From Leuctra nigra (lineage: Eukaryota > Arthropoda > Insecta > Plecoptera > Leuctridae): a DNA stretch of 64,000 nucleotides. The stretch spans positions 22,135,409 through 22,199,408 of the forward strand of contig OW203765.1 in assembly GCA_934045905.1 (NCBI GenBank). Reading direction: 5' to 3'. Under the pieces are notes generated by a model. The model did no database searches. It worked only from the letters and a program-made list of their open reading frames with translations, and was not told the DNA's origin. Shown in pieces: positions 44,501 through 53,760 of this stretch. The translations under genes were made by a program, and so were the position numbers. Each line of letters starts with the position of its first letter. The first letter of the stretch is position 1.

Positions 44501-45847
44501 TATTTCGCAACAATGTGAGATTTCCCAATTTTATGATCCAGTAGGCCGAAAATGCCACTTTGATGCTTACAGTAAAAGTGGGTTTGCTCCAGCCTTTATA
44601 TGAGAGTGTGCGCGCGCCGTACGACTTGGCTGGCGTGGAGCGACCGCTCCACTAGATGGGAGATAAAATATTGGTGGGATTTGGGAGAGTAGAGGGAATG
44701 GATTATGAAATTAATAGCTGCGCAAAAAGCAGGGAGTACAAAGTAAGAGTTGGAAGATCTGGGTGATGTATGTAAATTCACCTGTGGAGTCACTTACACT
44801 GTTCAATACTGATATAAAATTAATTCATTATTAATAAATAAAAGGTACTGTCAATGGAGCGTACAGATAAATGATGTAGTTAATCTAGAGAGAAATTGTG
44901 GATAGAGCAAACGAAGCAGAATGAAATTTGAAATGTTAAAAACAATATTAATGAAGAAAAAAGAAAGAGAGAACGAAAGAATGAATGCATATCAGGAAGA
45001 ACCAGATGATTAAGAGGGATGCTCAAGCTGATAGATATCTGAACAAGTATGCTTATTTAATAGATAGTTTCCTTGTGCACCATTTAAGCGCGAGAAAAAG
45101 TGGAGTAGCCGAACTTATTTCCAGCATAAATCACTTTATAAATTGAGTTAGAGAATTGAGTTTTGAGTCTTTAACATGGCAAGTGGAAAAAACAGTAATT
45201 TTCATAGTAAATATTAGATTAAAACTATTTTCCGCCGATAGATTCTAACCAAAAACTAATATTATGTGTATTAGACATTAAAGTATATTTATTGAGATTT
45301 GTACACACCCGTACGTTTTTAAAAGCTAAAAACCAAAATCAAAATAATTTTCCTATTCCTGTGTTAAAATTTCCTCATTCTGAGACATCGAATTGAAAAC
45401 TTAATGTAAGTAGAGAATTACAAATAACATGACATTTGATAAATCTTTTACATTAAAATATAGTTGAAATGTTAAACAAATTAATAAACATTGTAAATTT
45501 CAACAAAAAGTATTTTCTGAAAATCTACTTGGTCATCCCTCCTAAAGATAAATTATAATCCCCACTTATCAGTCAAGACAACTAAGTTATAAAAGGAGAC
45601 ACGTGCCAAGAGGGCCAAAAAGTAAGGAAATTTAATACATTATAATGGTAAATAAAATATAATACTTAACCATTGAATATTTCAATGACATCTAAGATCA
45701 ATGTAACGAAATCAATGTTATACATACATCGTCTGGGAATCTGCACAAGGTATTATCTTGACATTCAGCGCAGTAGTCCTGCGCTGCAGCAACATTCCAT
45801 GCTACAGCAGCCACGACCAGGAGAAAGACAACTCTCATTGACAGCAT
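41350..45847 (-). CDS. CAP-D: antigen 5-like CAP gene with a frameshifted tail
   Basis: Coding exons are 45847-45728, 44410-44246, 43098-42875 and 41598-41350. Seen: signal peptide MLSMRVVFLLVV, DYCAECQDNTLC, DKHNELR, HDQCRN, SVGQN, WYDEV, TGHYTQLVW, GCGY and CNYGPTGN. All antigen 5-type cysteines up to there are present. In the last exon, a partial local repeat (CTGCATGAA / CTGTATGAA) shifts the frame just after MYET and brings in a TGA at 41418-41420, so the 4-Cys tail (PCSKC...CHNNLCA) is out of frame. Either a young pseudogene, a shortened protein that still holds the whole CAP domain, or a sequencing error. An alternative ATG is at 45838. Promoters at 47851-47965 and 49930-50028. Confidence 0.75.
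41640..42264. other. CAP-D intron, nothing notable
   Basis: AT-rich, with a short piece of the dispersed AACGCGTTACACAG family at about 42175-42200. Confidence 0.4.
42265..42801. repeat. Foldback MITE, TTAAGGTG family (copy 2, 537 bp)
   Basis: Collinear and nearly identical to 7120-7657, with the same TTAA-bounded ends TTAAGGTGCTGC and TATCACCTTAA. It lies in the CAP-D intron, 74 bp from the next exon. Confidence 0.88.
42875..43098 (-). CDS. CAP-D second CAP exon
   Basis: Starts KWDDELATLAQHW after TTGTAG. It contains HDQCRNIPKTSVGQN and WYDEVKDFN, and ends TACAA|GTGAG in phase 2. Confidence 0.92.
43370..43622. repeat. Inverted repeat in a CAP-D intron
   Basis: AGCCGAGATAATGGATCGTT (from about 43388) pairs with AACGATCCATTATCTCGGCT (to about 43604), with flanking pairing GATTGTATA / TATACAATC. 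The centre is AT-rich. Confidence 0.75.
43501..44169 (-). CDS. Long unexplained ORF in a CAP-D intron
   Basis: 222 codons starting MSSQYMGVWAAY, rich in Phe, Ile and Leu, with a proline run where it crosses a G homopolymer (43765-43780). It matches no family I know. Partly similar sequence in the CAP-C intron (31735-31860) is not open, and the ORF crosses an inverted repeat, which argues for chance or a decayed transposon gene. Confidence 0.2.
   Translation of the reverse strand: MSSQYMGVWAAYTRNHFCTISIRNIQYFFNIFFGIFNISVRFTHALHQSLNCLFRTKARDGFFFQFEQYFLTFIDYKILTYVHSESSPIISMVEAKLSFLEKGQTAQIIILLPYFSFFSVFEDSRKDTLACPPPPPPAASFLLNTYETLAVLEFKLFKPIQPVFCELHKTSLIFYFNTISTCSAIVYLLSRDNGSLSIPIDESNLAYQKVKQFKVRKVDVLR
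44246..44410 (-). CDS. CAP-D first CAP exon
   Basis: 55 codons with EKCGNVIARGVDAS, VDKHNELRARV and GSNGGQPGATNM. Acceptor TTTCCAG; donor TTG|GTAATA. Confidence 0.92.
44485..44655 (-). repeat. Solo head of the modular AGCCAAGTC repeat
   Basis: Matches the first about 170 bp of the repeat at 21821 in reverse: ends GACCGCTCCACTAGA, with GACTTGGCT at 44623-44631, the TATA-like CTTTATATGAGAG, and GGCCGAAAATGCC. No array or hairpin tail is attached. It lies 75 bp upstream of a CAP-D exon. Confidence 0.75.
44800..45700. other. CAP-D intron, nothing recognised
   Basis: AT-rich intronic sequence without a repeat boundary or open frame that I can support. Confidence 0.4.
45728..45847 (-). CDS. CAP-D signal-peptide exon
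   Basis: 40 codons beginning MLSMRVVFLLVV, ending AAAQDYCAECQDNTLCRF. Acceptor TTCTTCCAG (exon from 45869), donor GAT|GTATGT. A short ACTAGGAAAACGCTCTG repeat fragment begins about 45910. Confidence 0.9.
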
Positions 45848-46137
45848 CGCGTAGAGGTCGTCTCAAGAACTGGAAGAAGAATGTTCAAAACACATTCACA
45901 AGCTATTAACTAGGAAAACGCTCTGTGTAACGCGTCGATGAGCGAGCACGGATATGCGCAACACATCGAACCGAAATTCTGTCTATTGAAAATGTCATTA
46001 AAAGCCAATAATTCTTTAATTTCGTCACAGACTGGTATGAAAATCTCCAAATATTCCTGTAGTATTAGTCCCAATGACCATGCAAATTGAACCTTTATGT
46101 TATTTAAAACAAGAAGAGACTATGTACCTGTTAGTAT

Positions 46138-46521
46138 ACTAATTATTACAACCAACTATTGGAAACCTGGTATTCAATTTAAAAGCCACACATTAAAACA
46201 ATATTTCGATGATTATTCTATCATCTTCATCAGTCAACTGACGACATTCGCCAGCTTTCCCCCCTTTCATCAAAAAACCGCTACACAATGACTCACCTCT
46301 GTCAAAAATTAAAAGTACATTACGTCCTAATAACTAAAGGTAAATGAGTCAGGTACACATAATATCACAGATTAATTAATTACGAAGCAGTTTTTTGATG
46401 TCAGGAGTCAACAAAGACCTCCATGACTCATCGAACATAAAATTACTCTGGCTAGTAATTAGACGATATGTGTGGCTTTTAAATTGAAGACCAGGTTTCC
46501 AATAGTTGGTTGTAATAATTT
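46138..46521. repeat. Inverted repeat enclosing a hammerhead-like motif
   Basis: TTACAACCAACTATTGGAAA (left) and TTTCCAATAGTTGGTTGTAA (right) are inverted ends of about 50 bp that continue to AAAAGCCACACA / TGTGTGGCTTTT. The inside carries TCATCTTCATCAG on the plus strand. It resembles the terminal part of a Penelope-like element. Confidence 0.7.
46204..46233 (-). ncRNA. Second hammerhead-ribozyme-like motif
   Basis: On the minus strand CTGATGA (46233-46227) is followed by the stem GATGAT / ATCATC and then GAAA (46207-46204): the hammerhead core order. Stems I and III are not clear. It sits in an inverted repeat that resembles a Penelope-like terminus. Confidence 0.4.
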
Positions 46522-46679
46522 GAACCTTTATGATTAAAATGTTTCTTGTTAATATTCAAAAATCATAGGATCTATTTAAAAAAATATACCTGGGACCACT
46601 CATATCCCGCAGAATCGGGAATGCTAATGTTATAGAATAGGACCCCGGGAAAATTACTGATAAAAGTGCGTGTACTTAC

Positions 46680-47285
46680 ACAATATTAGACGATCTGTTG
46701 AACGGTCAAATCAGTTTCATACGTTTGAAAGTTTCTGCTCTAACTACATTGGAACTATAAAGAGTCGAAGTAGCCGTGATCAACATTTTCGAGTAATTTC
46801 ACAGCAAACACGCAAAATGTCCGTAAAATGTCAATAACTTTTGGATTTAAACACAGATAAGTCTGAAAATTGTCAAAAATACAGATAATGTTGGTCCCAA
46901 TGGCCATGCAAAGTTTTAAGTTGATCGGTCATACGGTTCTAGTTTAAATTTCAAAAATCATATGAAAGATTTTTTTAAATTTTAAGCAATAAGAGGATTT
47001 GGCTGAAACTTTGTATGATTGGGTACAATGTTGGTCGTAATGACTTGTCAAAATTTCAAATTGATCGCAACAACCAATCGAAAGATAATTTTTTAAAAAT
47101 TTGAACCAATCACATGAGCCCATTCAAAAACGATCCCAGGGACCGCATAGATTACGTTAGCATATGTGCAAAATTTCAGATCGATTGGTTGTGCCGTTTG
47201 ACCTGGGCTGTGAACACACACAAAAAAAACACACAGAGAAAGTGCCATTAAAGTACCGTGGTGACGCTCGCTACGCTCGCTCAAT
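46680..47285 (+). repeat. Dispersed repeat of the GCTCGCTTCGCTCG family, copy 1
   Basis: Contains TTAAGTTGATCGGTCATACG and ends CGCTCGCTACGCTCGCTCAA, like the copies ending at 51172 and about 59158. The 5' part of this copy (about 45910-46000) is separated by the inverted repeat at 46138-46521. No coding frame. Confidence 0.65.
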
Positions 47286-47850
47286 TAATTATAAGGAAGA
47301 TAAGTGTGGAAATTACCTTTACATCCATGAGTTAAAATTTCATTTCAAAGAATATAATCCGAAAATAACCTCCCTTTTAAAATAGTTAAGGTTATTTTCC
47401 CAATTAATTTAGGCCCTAAACTACAATAATTGAAAGAGTTTTCACTCTTATAGGCACGGAATTCTTTTTTTGTTTGTTAGGACTTCTGATTTACAGGTCC
47501 CACAGTTTCTCCGATTGAGCTGAAATTTGTCATGTTGTGTAGGTGTATTGAAAATGAGCAGAGTGTTAATTTAAGAGATATCTAGTGTAGATATGTCGTA
47601 TTTAACTTAGCTTTTTATATTTTAATACTTTTAATTACAGGAATTTTCAAAGGAAAATTTTGATTATAATTATTATTTATAATTATAGACTCTTGAAGAC
47701 GAGCCGAAATATTGAAATAGTTACCTAATAAAGAGTTAATGGTAAAAAATGACAGATGAATTTTAATGATTTTAACTCATGAAATAAATAATTTAATTTA
47801 TAATAAAAGTACCCATTAATAAATAGTGAAATTGCATTTTAGCGACTTAC
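47286..47850. other. CAP-D first intron, little recognised
   Basis: AT-rich. Near 47690, CTTGAAGACGAGCCGAAATATTG resembles the hammerhead-like motif at 24192 but with stem II lost. Otherwise nothing is supported. Confidence 0.4.
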
Positions 47851-47965
47851 ACAAATTCGGTCAATATAGTTGATGTTTTTGCTTGTGCAGTTTTGTCAGG
47901 CTCAATGAATGATGTTCTGATTCGTCGGTGTATTTATACCCCATACACAGAAAGGATTTGCGTCA
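47851..47965 (-). promoter_or_regulatory. Proximal TATA promoter and non-coding first exon of CAP-D
   Basis: The minus strand shows TGACGCAA (47958-47965), GGTATAAATA (TATA 47931-47938), a leader of about 55-60 nt and the donor TTTGT|GTAAGT (exon end 47851). The signal exon acceptor is 2.0 kb downstream. It is the cleanest of the CAP promoters. Confidence 0.8.
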
Positions 47966-48410
47966 TTTTATAATTACTTAAGGCAAATATGAAATATATA
48001 TTCATTTTTATGTTCATCATTACGTAGGTACGTTCATTACGAGTTTGATAATGTCACATTTCCCTATAGTATTCTGGAAAAGCGTTGAATCATTCGTAAT
48101 TATGTAGAATTGATAACATGAACGCAAGGGCAAGTTGATAAAATGCATTATTGCATTGTGTAATGCGAGTGAAACTGATAATTTGAATCTACTTCATGTA
48201 CGTCAATCGTTAATATGAATCGAAAATAATTAATGGACAACTTGACTTTCCAACGATAACTTTTTCAATGTTGTGACTTTTCCCAATGAATCAGAACTCT
48301 TTGTCAAAACCTTACTTCGATTTTGATTTTCTTATTCTGAAGGGGTCACAAAAGACTCGAAATTGTGCTGCTTCTCGATTATTCATTTCGAGTACCTATT
48401 CAAATTCATT

Positions 48411-48961
48411 TTAAAGTGGTCCCACTGCTCCAGCCAAGGTGCTTAGAATTCGCCGTAATTCATACAAATCTCTGATGAAATAATACCTCAAATAACAGCA
48501 TAAAACAATTATATCTTACCGTACGCTCCAATTATATGTTTTTAATTGAAGTTCCAATTAAACTATCCCAAAATAATTCATATTTGTAGTGCAATGTTGC
48601 CAGATTTATGGTAAATTTTACACATTGTACACATTTTCTTTCTTATTTGGCCCGTGACCCCATATTTTCAAACGGCAGTCTTATTCTAAAAATTATTATC
48701 TTTAATTTGAGACTATTTTCAATAATTTGTCATTCCTCTTGCAGTTTTAGGAGCAATTTAAGGCCAATTTTCCAGGACGATTTCATGTCTCCCTGTGTTA
48801 TCTTATGGGGGAAAAGCTGATCTTCAATCAAGAATATCTAATTATATGATACCGTAAGGGGCAAATATTTTTTGCTAGTTGTATGTAATATGGTTTCATT
48901 AATCTTTGGTGTGAATTACAGTACATTCTCATTCCTATGCCGAAACGATGGAACCACTTTA
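48411..48961. repeat. TTAAAGTGGT MITE, copy 1 (551 bp)
   Basis: Ends TTAAAGTGGTCCCACTGC and GATGGAACCACTTTAA (inverted, TTAA-bounded). Nearly identical to the copy at 49274-49825 and in the same orientation. The 70-codon frame inside is present in both but encodes nothing recognisable. Confidence 0.88.
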
Positions 48962-49012
48962 AGTAAAAATTAAGTTTGCAATAGCTATCTAAAAGTAAAC
49001 ATCACCCACTCT

Positions 49013-49171
49013 TAGGCCCGGTTGTACAATGTCCCGAAAAGTAAGATAAAGTTCACTTTAGCCTAAAGTGGCCTTAAGCTGTCTAAATGGCTGTGTTTCA
49101 TTGGCTGTTGCCATGGTTACAACCTATAAATCTACAGCTAACTTTATCGGGACATCGAACTACAACCTTAG
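49013..49171. repeat. Small MITE between the two TTAAAGTGGT copies
   Basis: GGCCCGGTTGTACAATGTCC and an end like CGGGACATCGAACTACAACC are inverted. GATAAAGTTCACTTTAGCC and its partner form an inner stem. Confidence 0.65.
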
Positions 49172-49273
49172 AGTCAGTTTTTCAATATACTTTGATACAA
49201 TATTTTAAACAGTCGATTAGGACTATATTGCCATGGCAACATCCAATGGCATCCTTTGAGTGACCGTTTTAAC

Positions 49274-49825
49274 TTAAAGTGGTCCCACTGCTCCAGCCAA
49301 GGTGCTTAGAATTCGCCGTAATTCATACAAATCTCTGATGAAATAATACCTCAAACAACAGCATAAAACAATTATATCTTACCGTGTGCTCCAATTATAT
49401 GTTTTTAATTGAAGTTCCAATTAATCTATCCCAAAATAATTCATATTTGTAGTGCAATGTTGCCAGATTTATGGTAAATTTTACACATTGTACACAGTTT
49501 CTTTCTAATTTGGCCCGTGACCCCATATTTTCAAACGGCAGTCTTGTTCTAAAAATTATTATCTTTAATTTGAGACTATTTTCAATAATTTGTCATTCCT
49601 CTTGCGGTTTTAGGAGCAATTTAAGGCCAATTTTCCAGGACGATTTCATGTCTCCCTATGTTATCTTATGGGGGAAAAGATGATCTTCAATCAAGAATAT
49701 CTAATTATATGATACCGTAAGGGGCAAATATTTTTTGCTAGTTGTATGTCATATGGTTTCATTAATCTTTGGTGTGAATTACAGCAAATTCTCATTCCTA
49801 TGCCGAAACGATGGAACCACTTTAA
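49274..49825. repeat. TTAAAGTGGT MITE, copy 2 (552 bp)
   Basis: Same termini and orientation as 48411-48961, with only scattered single-base differences. The two copies sit 313 bp apart between the proximal and distal CAP-D promoters, which suggests a local duplication or two insertions in one interval. Confidence 0.88.
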
Positions 49826-49929
49826 CGAGTGGTTTCAACTGACCATTTAAACCAGCCATTAGAGTAAATAAACACACATAAGTAGGTCAATAAAAGCCTA
49901 CTTTTTGAAAGCCAAAAAGACAAACTTAC

Positions 49930-50028
49930 AATTTATCAGCGAAATTTCAGATTAATGATAATTTTTCAAATTGTGTCAACTGTTGTTATTTTAGTTTGTA
50001 TCTATTGACATTTACAATCGTATTTATA
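49930..50028 (-). promoter_or_regulatory. Distal TATA promoter and non-coding first exon, probably of CAP-D
   Basis: The minus strand shows TATAAATA (50021-50028), a leader of about 70 nt ending TGATAAATT|GTAAGT (exon end 49930), closely like the leader at 1010. No CAP coding exon lies between this and 47.9 kb, so it is either an alternative start of CAP-D or the remains of a lost gene. Confidence 0.6.
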
Positions 50029-50387
50029 CTTTACTAAGGAACGTTATTTGAATTATTTCGACATAAGCTATAATTTAAAATAATAATTTGTTCAAAATTA
50101 TTTTTTTCTTAATCGTCCTGACATTCCGAAGGTGAATTATGACCAATATCCCACTTCGAAGCAAATGTGTAAGATATTACGATATGTATTGCTTTTAAGC
50201 AGACAATTCATTTACATCAATTGTAATATTCCTTTTAGATGATAATGTCGATAATTTGAACTTATAACCTACTCTAAGAATTATCTCATTCCGTATTATT
50301 AATGGTTGAGTGCAAGTCACTAACGTAGGTCACATTATTAAATGTCCACTATGACGCAAGTATGTCACATAATATGTATAAACTAGG

Positions 50388-51172
50388 AAAACGCTCTGAG
50401 TAACGCGTTGATGAGCGAGCACGGATACGCGCAACACCTCGAACCGAAATTTTGTCTACCTATCGAAAATGTCCTTTAAAAGCCAATAATTCTTGAATTT
50501 CGTCACAGATCTGTATAAAAATCTCCAACAATTCCTAAAATATTGGTCCCAATAACCATGCAAAGTTTTAAGTTGATCGATTGAACCTTTATGATTGAAC
50601 GGTTCCTTGTTAATTTTCAAAAATTACAGGATCTCGTTCAAAAAATATACCTGGGACCACTCATATGATATAAGTGGGTGAACACAATATTAGATCGATC
50701 TGTTAAACGGTCATATCAGTTTCATATATGTTTGAAAGTTTCTGCCCTGACTACCTTGGACTGAAGATTCGAAGATGCCGTGAAATATGAAATTCGAGAA
50801 ATTTGACAGCCAAACGCAAAATGTCCCTAAACTGTCAATAACTTTTGGATTTAAACACAGATTAGTCTGAAAATTGTTAAAAGTACAGATAATGTTGGTC
50901 CCAATTACCATGCAAAGTTTGAAGTTGATCGGTCAAACGATTCTAGTTTAAATTTCAATAATCAAATGAAATATTTTTTTACATTTTAACCAATGGGAGG
51001 ATTTCCAAAAAAAATTGGGTCTGCAAACAGAAAAGGTTGTCTCTACATGTGTGCAAAATTACAGATCGATCGGTGAAATGGTGCAACTTCCATTGCTCCA
51101 GATAGCAGACAAAAAAAAAAAAACAGAGGTCCGTGTCAACAGAGTCAAAAGGAGACGCTCGCTTCGCTCGCT
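50388..51172 (+). repeat. Dispersed repeat of the GCTCGCTTCGCTCG family, copy 2
   Basis: Begins ACTAGGAAAACGCTCTGAG...GATGAGCGAGCACGG and ends with an A run (51109-51123), CAGAGGTCCGTGTC and CGCTCGCTTCGCTCGCTCAA. It interrupts a region homologous to 37200-37320, where the sequence is continuous, so the 37-kb copy is the empty site. Confidence 0.7.
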
Positions 51173-51239
51173 CAATAATAATGAATGCAGGCTACTATCG
51201 GAGCCATAGACTTATCAGTGAGTAGTCTATGCGGAAACT

Positions 51240-52320
51240 ACTTTATAACTATCACACCCCACTCACATCAATTGCCAACGACCTTCAAGATTACCACGCT
51301 TTGATTTGCAATATGGATTCGAGTCTTAGCTGTGGTGTAAACTTTTCAACGCAACATATCGCTTTATAGCTTCTCGAACCTAAGAGGAATCACATGAAAT
51401 AGGGAAGTGAAGTGAAGTTTAGATTTTAGAATAATAAATATTTTATGAAAGTTGAGATGTTGTTGAAGACAGATGTGGTATTATTTTTGTTGTGTGATGA
51501 ATAGTTTTCAAGGAACGAATTTACAAAGTTTGGTAGATTGTAGCTGTCCATGAAACACAATTTGACGTCACACGCCGAGTCGGGCCGTATAGATAATGTT
51601 AGCCAGAGCCAGTTCTATATGCATCCCGTAACACAGAGAACACGGCGTATGACGTACAGCTTGTTTTTGCAGAGGAGGGAAATGTCGAAAACTAATAAAT
51701 TAATTATAGGAAATACATGAATTAAAAAAATATAATAAAATTTCACATTGCTCTTTGAGGCTATTCTGTATATAAACAAAATATAATCTCAACTTTCACC
51801 TATTCCCCATTGTGCGGCTCCTTCGAAATTACTGCTCCCCGAATTGCATTATTAATATGAGATGTTGGTAAATTTAGAAAATTGGTTAACGGGTTTGGTC
51901 TCCAATACCAATCGTTTCGGAAATTTCATAGTTTTGTGCGGTTTTGTTGAATAACCGGCGCTTAATTAACAAGGCACGAAGCAAAAATGAAAAAGTGTTA
52001 CTATTATAATAGTAGTACGTTTTCATTTAATCAGAAATGCTTCCGAGCGCTTGCAGCAGTAATTTTTATGAGCTTTCAGAATTTTTCCCTCTGGTTTTAG
52101 AAAATGTTGTCACAAAGTCTTGAAAAAAGCAATTGAAATATCGATCTGCATCGAATATAGATACAAGTTTCAACATTAAACTTCGTTTATCTCAGTTTCA
52201 TCCGAATGTGACTTATAGCTTTCTTCCCCGGTACGTATGTTGTATGCATGAGTTACGCATGCTTGAAGCTCTGCAATGCCACACATAGGAGAAGGCTTAT
52301 TTTATTACAACTCACTCTTG
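51240..52320. other. Intergenic sequence with a MITE fragment
   Basis: No gene. At about 51870-52060 lies the right part of a TTAAGGTG-family MITE (GGGTTTGGTCTCCAA, GTTGAATAACCGGCGC). Confidence 0.45.
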
Positions 52321-52329
52321 TCAGCTACT

Positions 52330-53760
52330 ATTACGTACACTAGAGGGACCCGTCATGTAAAACATGACCAATGTGCACCAGTGAGTTATGCGTAAATATA
52401 AAACGACATCAATATTTGTCAGCAGAGTGTGCGTCGTTAATACATTTGACGTCGTTGATGACCCAATCTTAACAGAAAACGTTAAAAAATGAGGAACGAA
52501 GAAAAGCAATTTGATCATACCTATTATGGTAAAACAATTTCATATAAGTTTTCAAATTTACACCAGAGTATTCGTACTAAGTAAAAATAAGAAGAAAAAC
52601 AATGTATGCGCCGTAAAGAAAATATATATTTCATTACGTTGATACCGTGACCTGATGCCCACGGCCTTTTCTTCATTTGTTATGCTATTACATGTTATCT
52701 ACGGCTTCATTATATTATACGTTCCTCAGATGTAGGGCGGAAGTAAATTTGTTTGATTTGCGGTGCACAATTTTGGATTGTAATCAAGCTCTATCAAGTA
52801 CCGTTTCACTGATGTTAACAAATAACGTTATATTGAAGTATTCTCTTACAATAACTCATGTCACCATTACAAATGATTGGTTGATGTCAGAAATACTGTT
52901 CATATTGAAATGGACTTCAGCCGATCTACCACTAATTAAAGTATAGATATTCAGTTAACAATGTAAAACTTAAACATTGGTGCTTCAAACTTTATCAACA
53001 GCAACATGAATTCGTTGTCAATACATGACTCAATACAGACCACTCTACGAAATAAGAAACGACTGAAAATGATTAATCTAACAACATTATTTAAAAACTT
53101 CGTCGGTTAGTTGGTTTGAGGGTTACAGAACCGTGTTGATTAAATGTAGGAAGAAAATAATACGTTTGATCGTTTGCAAATTGCATCTTGAGGCCAATGT
53201 TAAAAATCTATCGGCTTTGTTTGGTTTTCATGGCCCTCTAAAATACAGATCAAATGAAAATTTTTAAAAATTACACTTTGACGTTTCTTGGAGTAAAGAA
53301 GTTTTCTATGTAATGTCTCTTTTGAACGGTTATTATGTGTTATAGAAGATTTTTTACACACTCAAAGGGATAAGGATTACGTTTTAGGTAAGTTATGGTT
53401 ATTTCTTTACTTTGCGAAGGCAAAAGACGTATTTTTAGACACGATTGGCAATGAAAGGCCACCATTTTAAATACAAAATAGTGCCGTTTTCAATATAATG
53501 TAAAGATTTGGACAGTTATTCTGTGTTAAAATACATTTCTTATAAACACAAAGGGATAAGGATTGCCATTTAGGTAAGTTTCAGTTATTTATGTATGCAC
53601 AAAGAGCAGAAGATGTATTTTGGACATGATTTGGGCAATGTAACGTCGACCATTTTAATTTTAAATACAACATAGAGAGTGTGCGCGCGAAATTTAGAGG
53701 ATGCGCGCGCAGGCGTTCCTGACACACAGACAGAACTGCGTAACTATAAGTAAGATACTA
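52330..53760. repeat. Diverged segmental copy, paralogous to 19.7-21.8 kb
   Basis: Shares GACCCGTCATGTAAAACATG (near 52347), the ATTTTGGATTGTAATCAAGC region and the segment before the modular repeat containing GACAGAACTGCGTAACTA (near 53729). The middle contains internal duplications of AGGGATAAGGATT. Confidence 0.55.
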
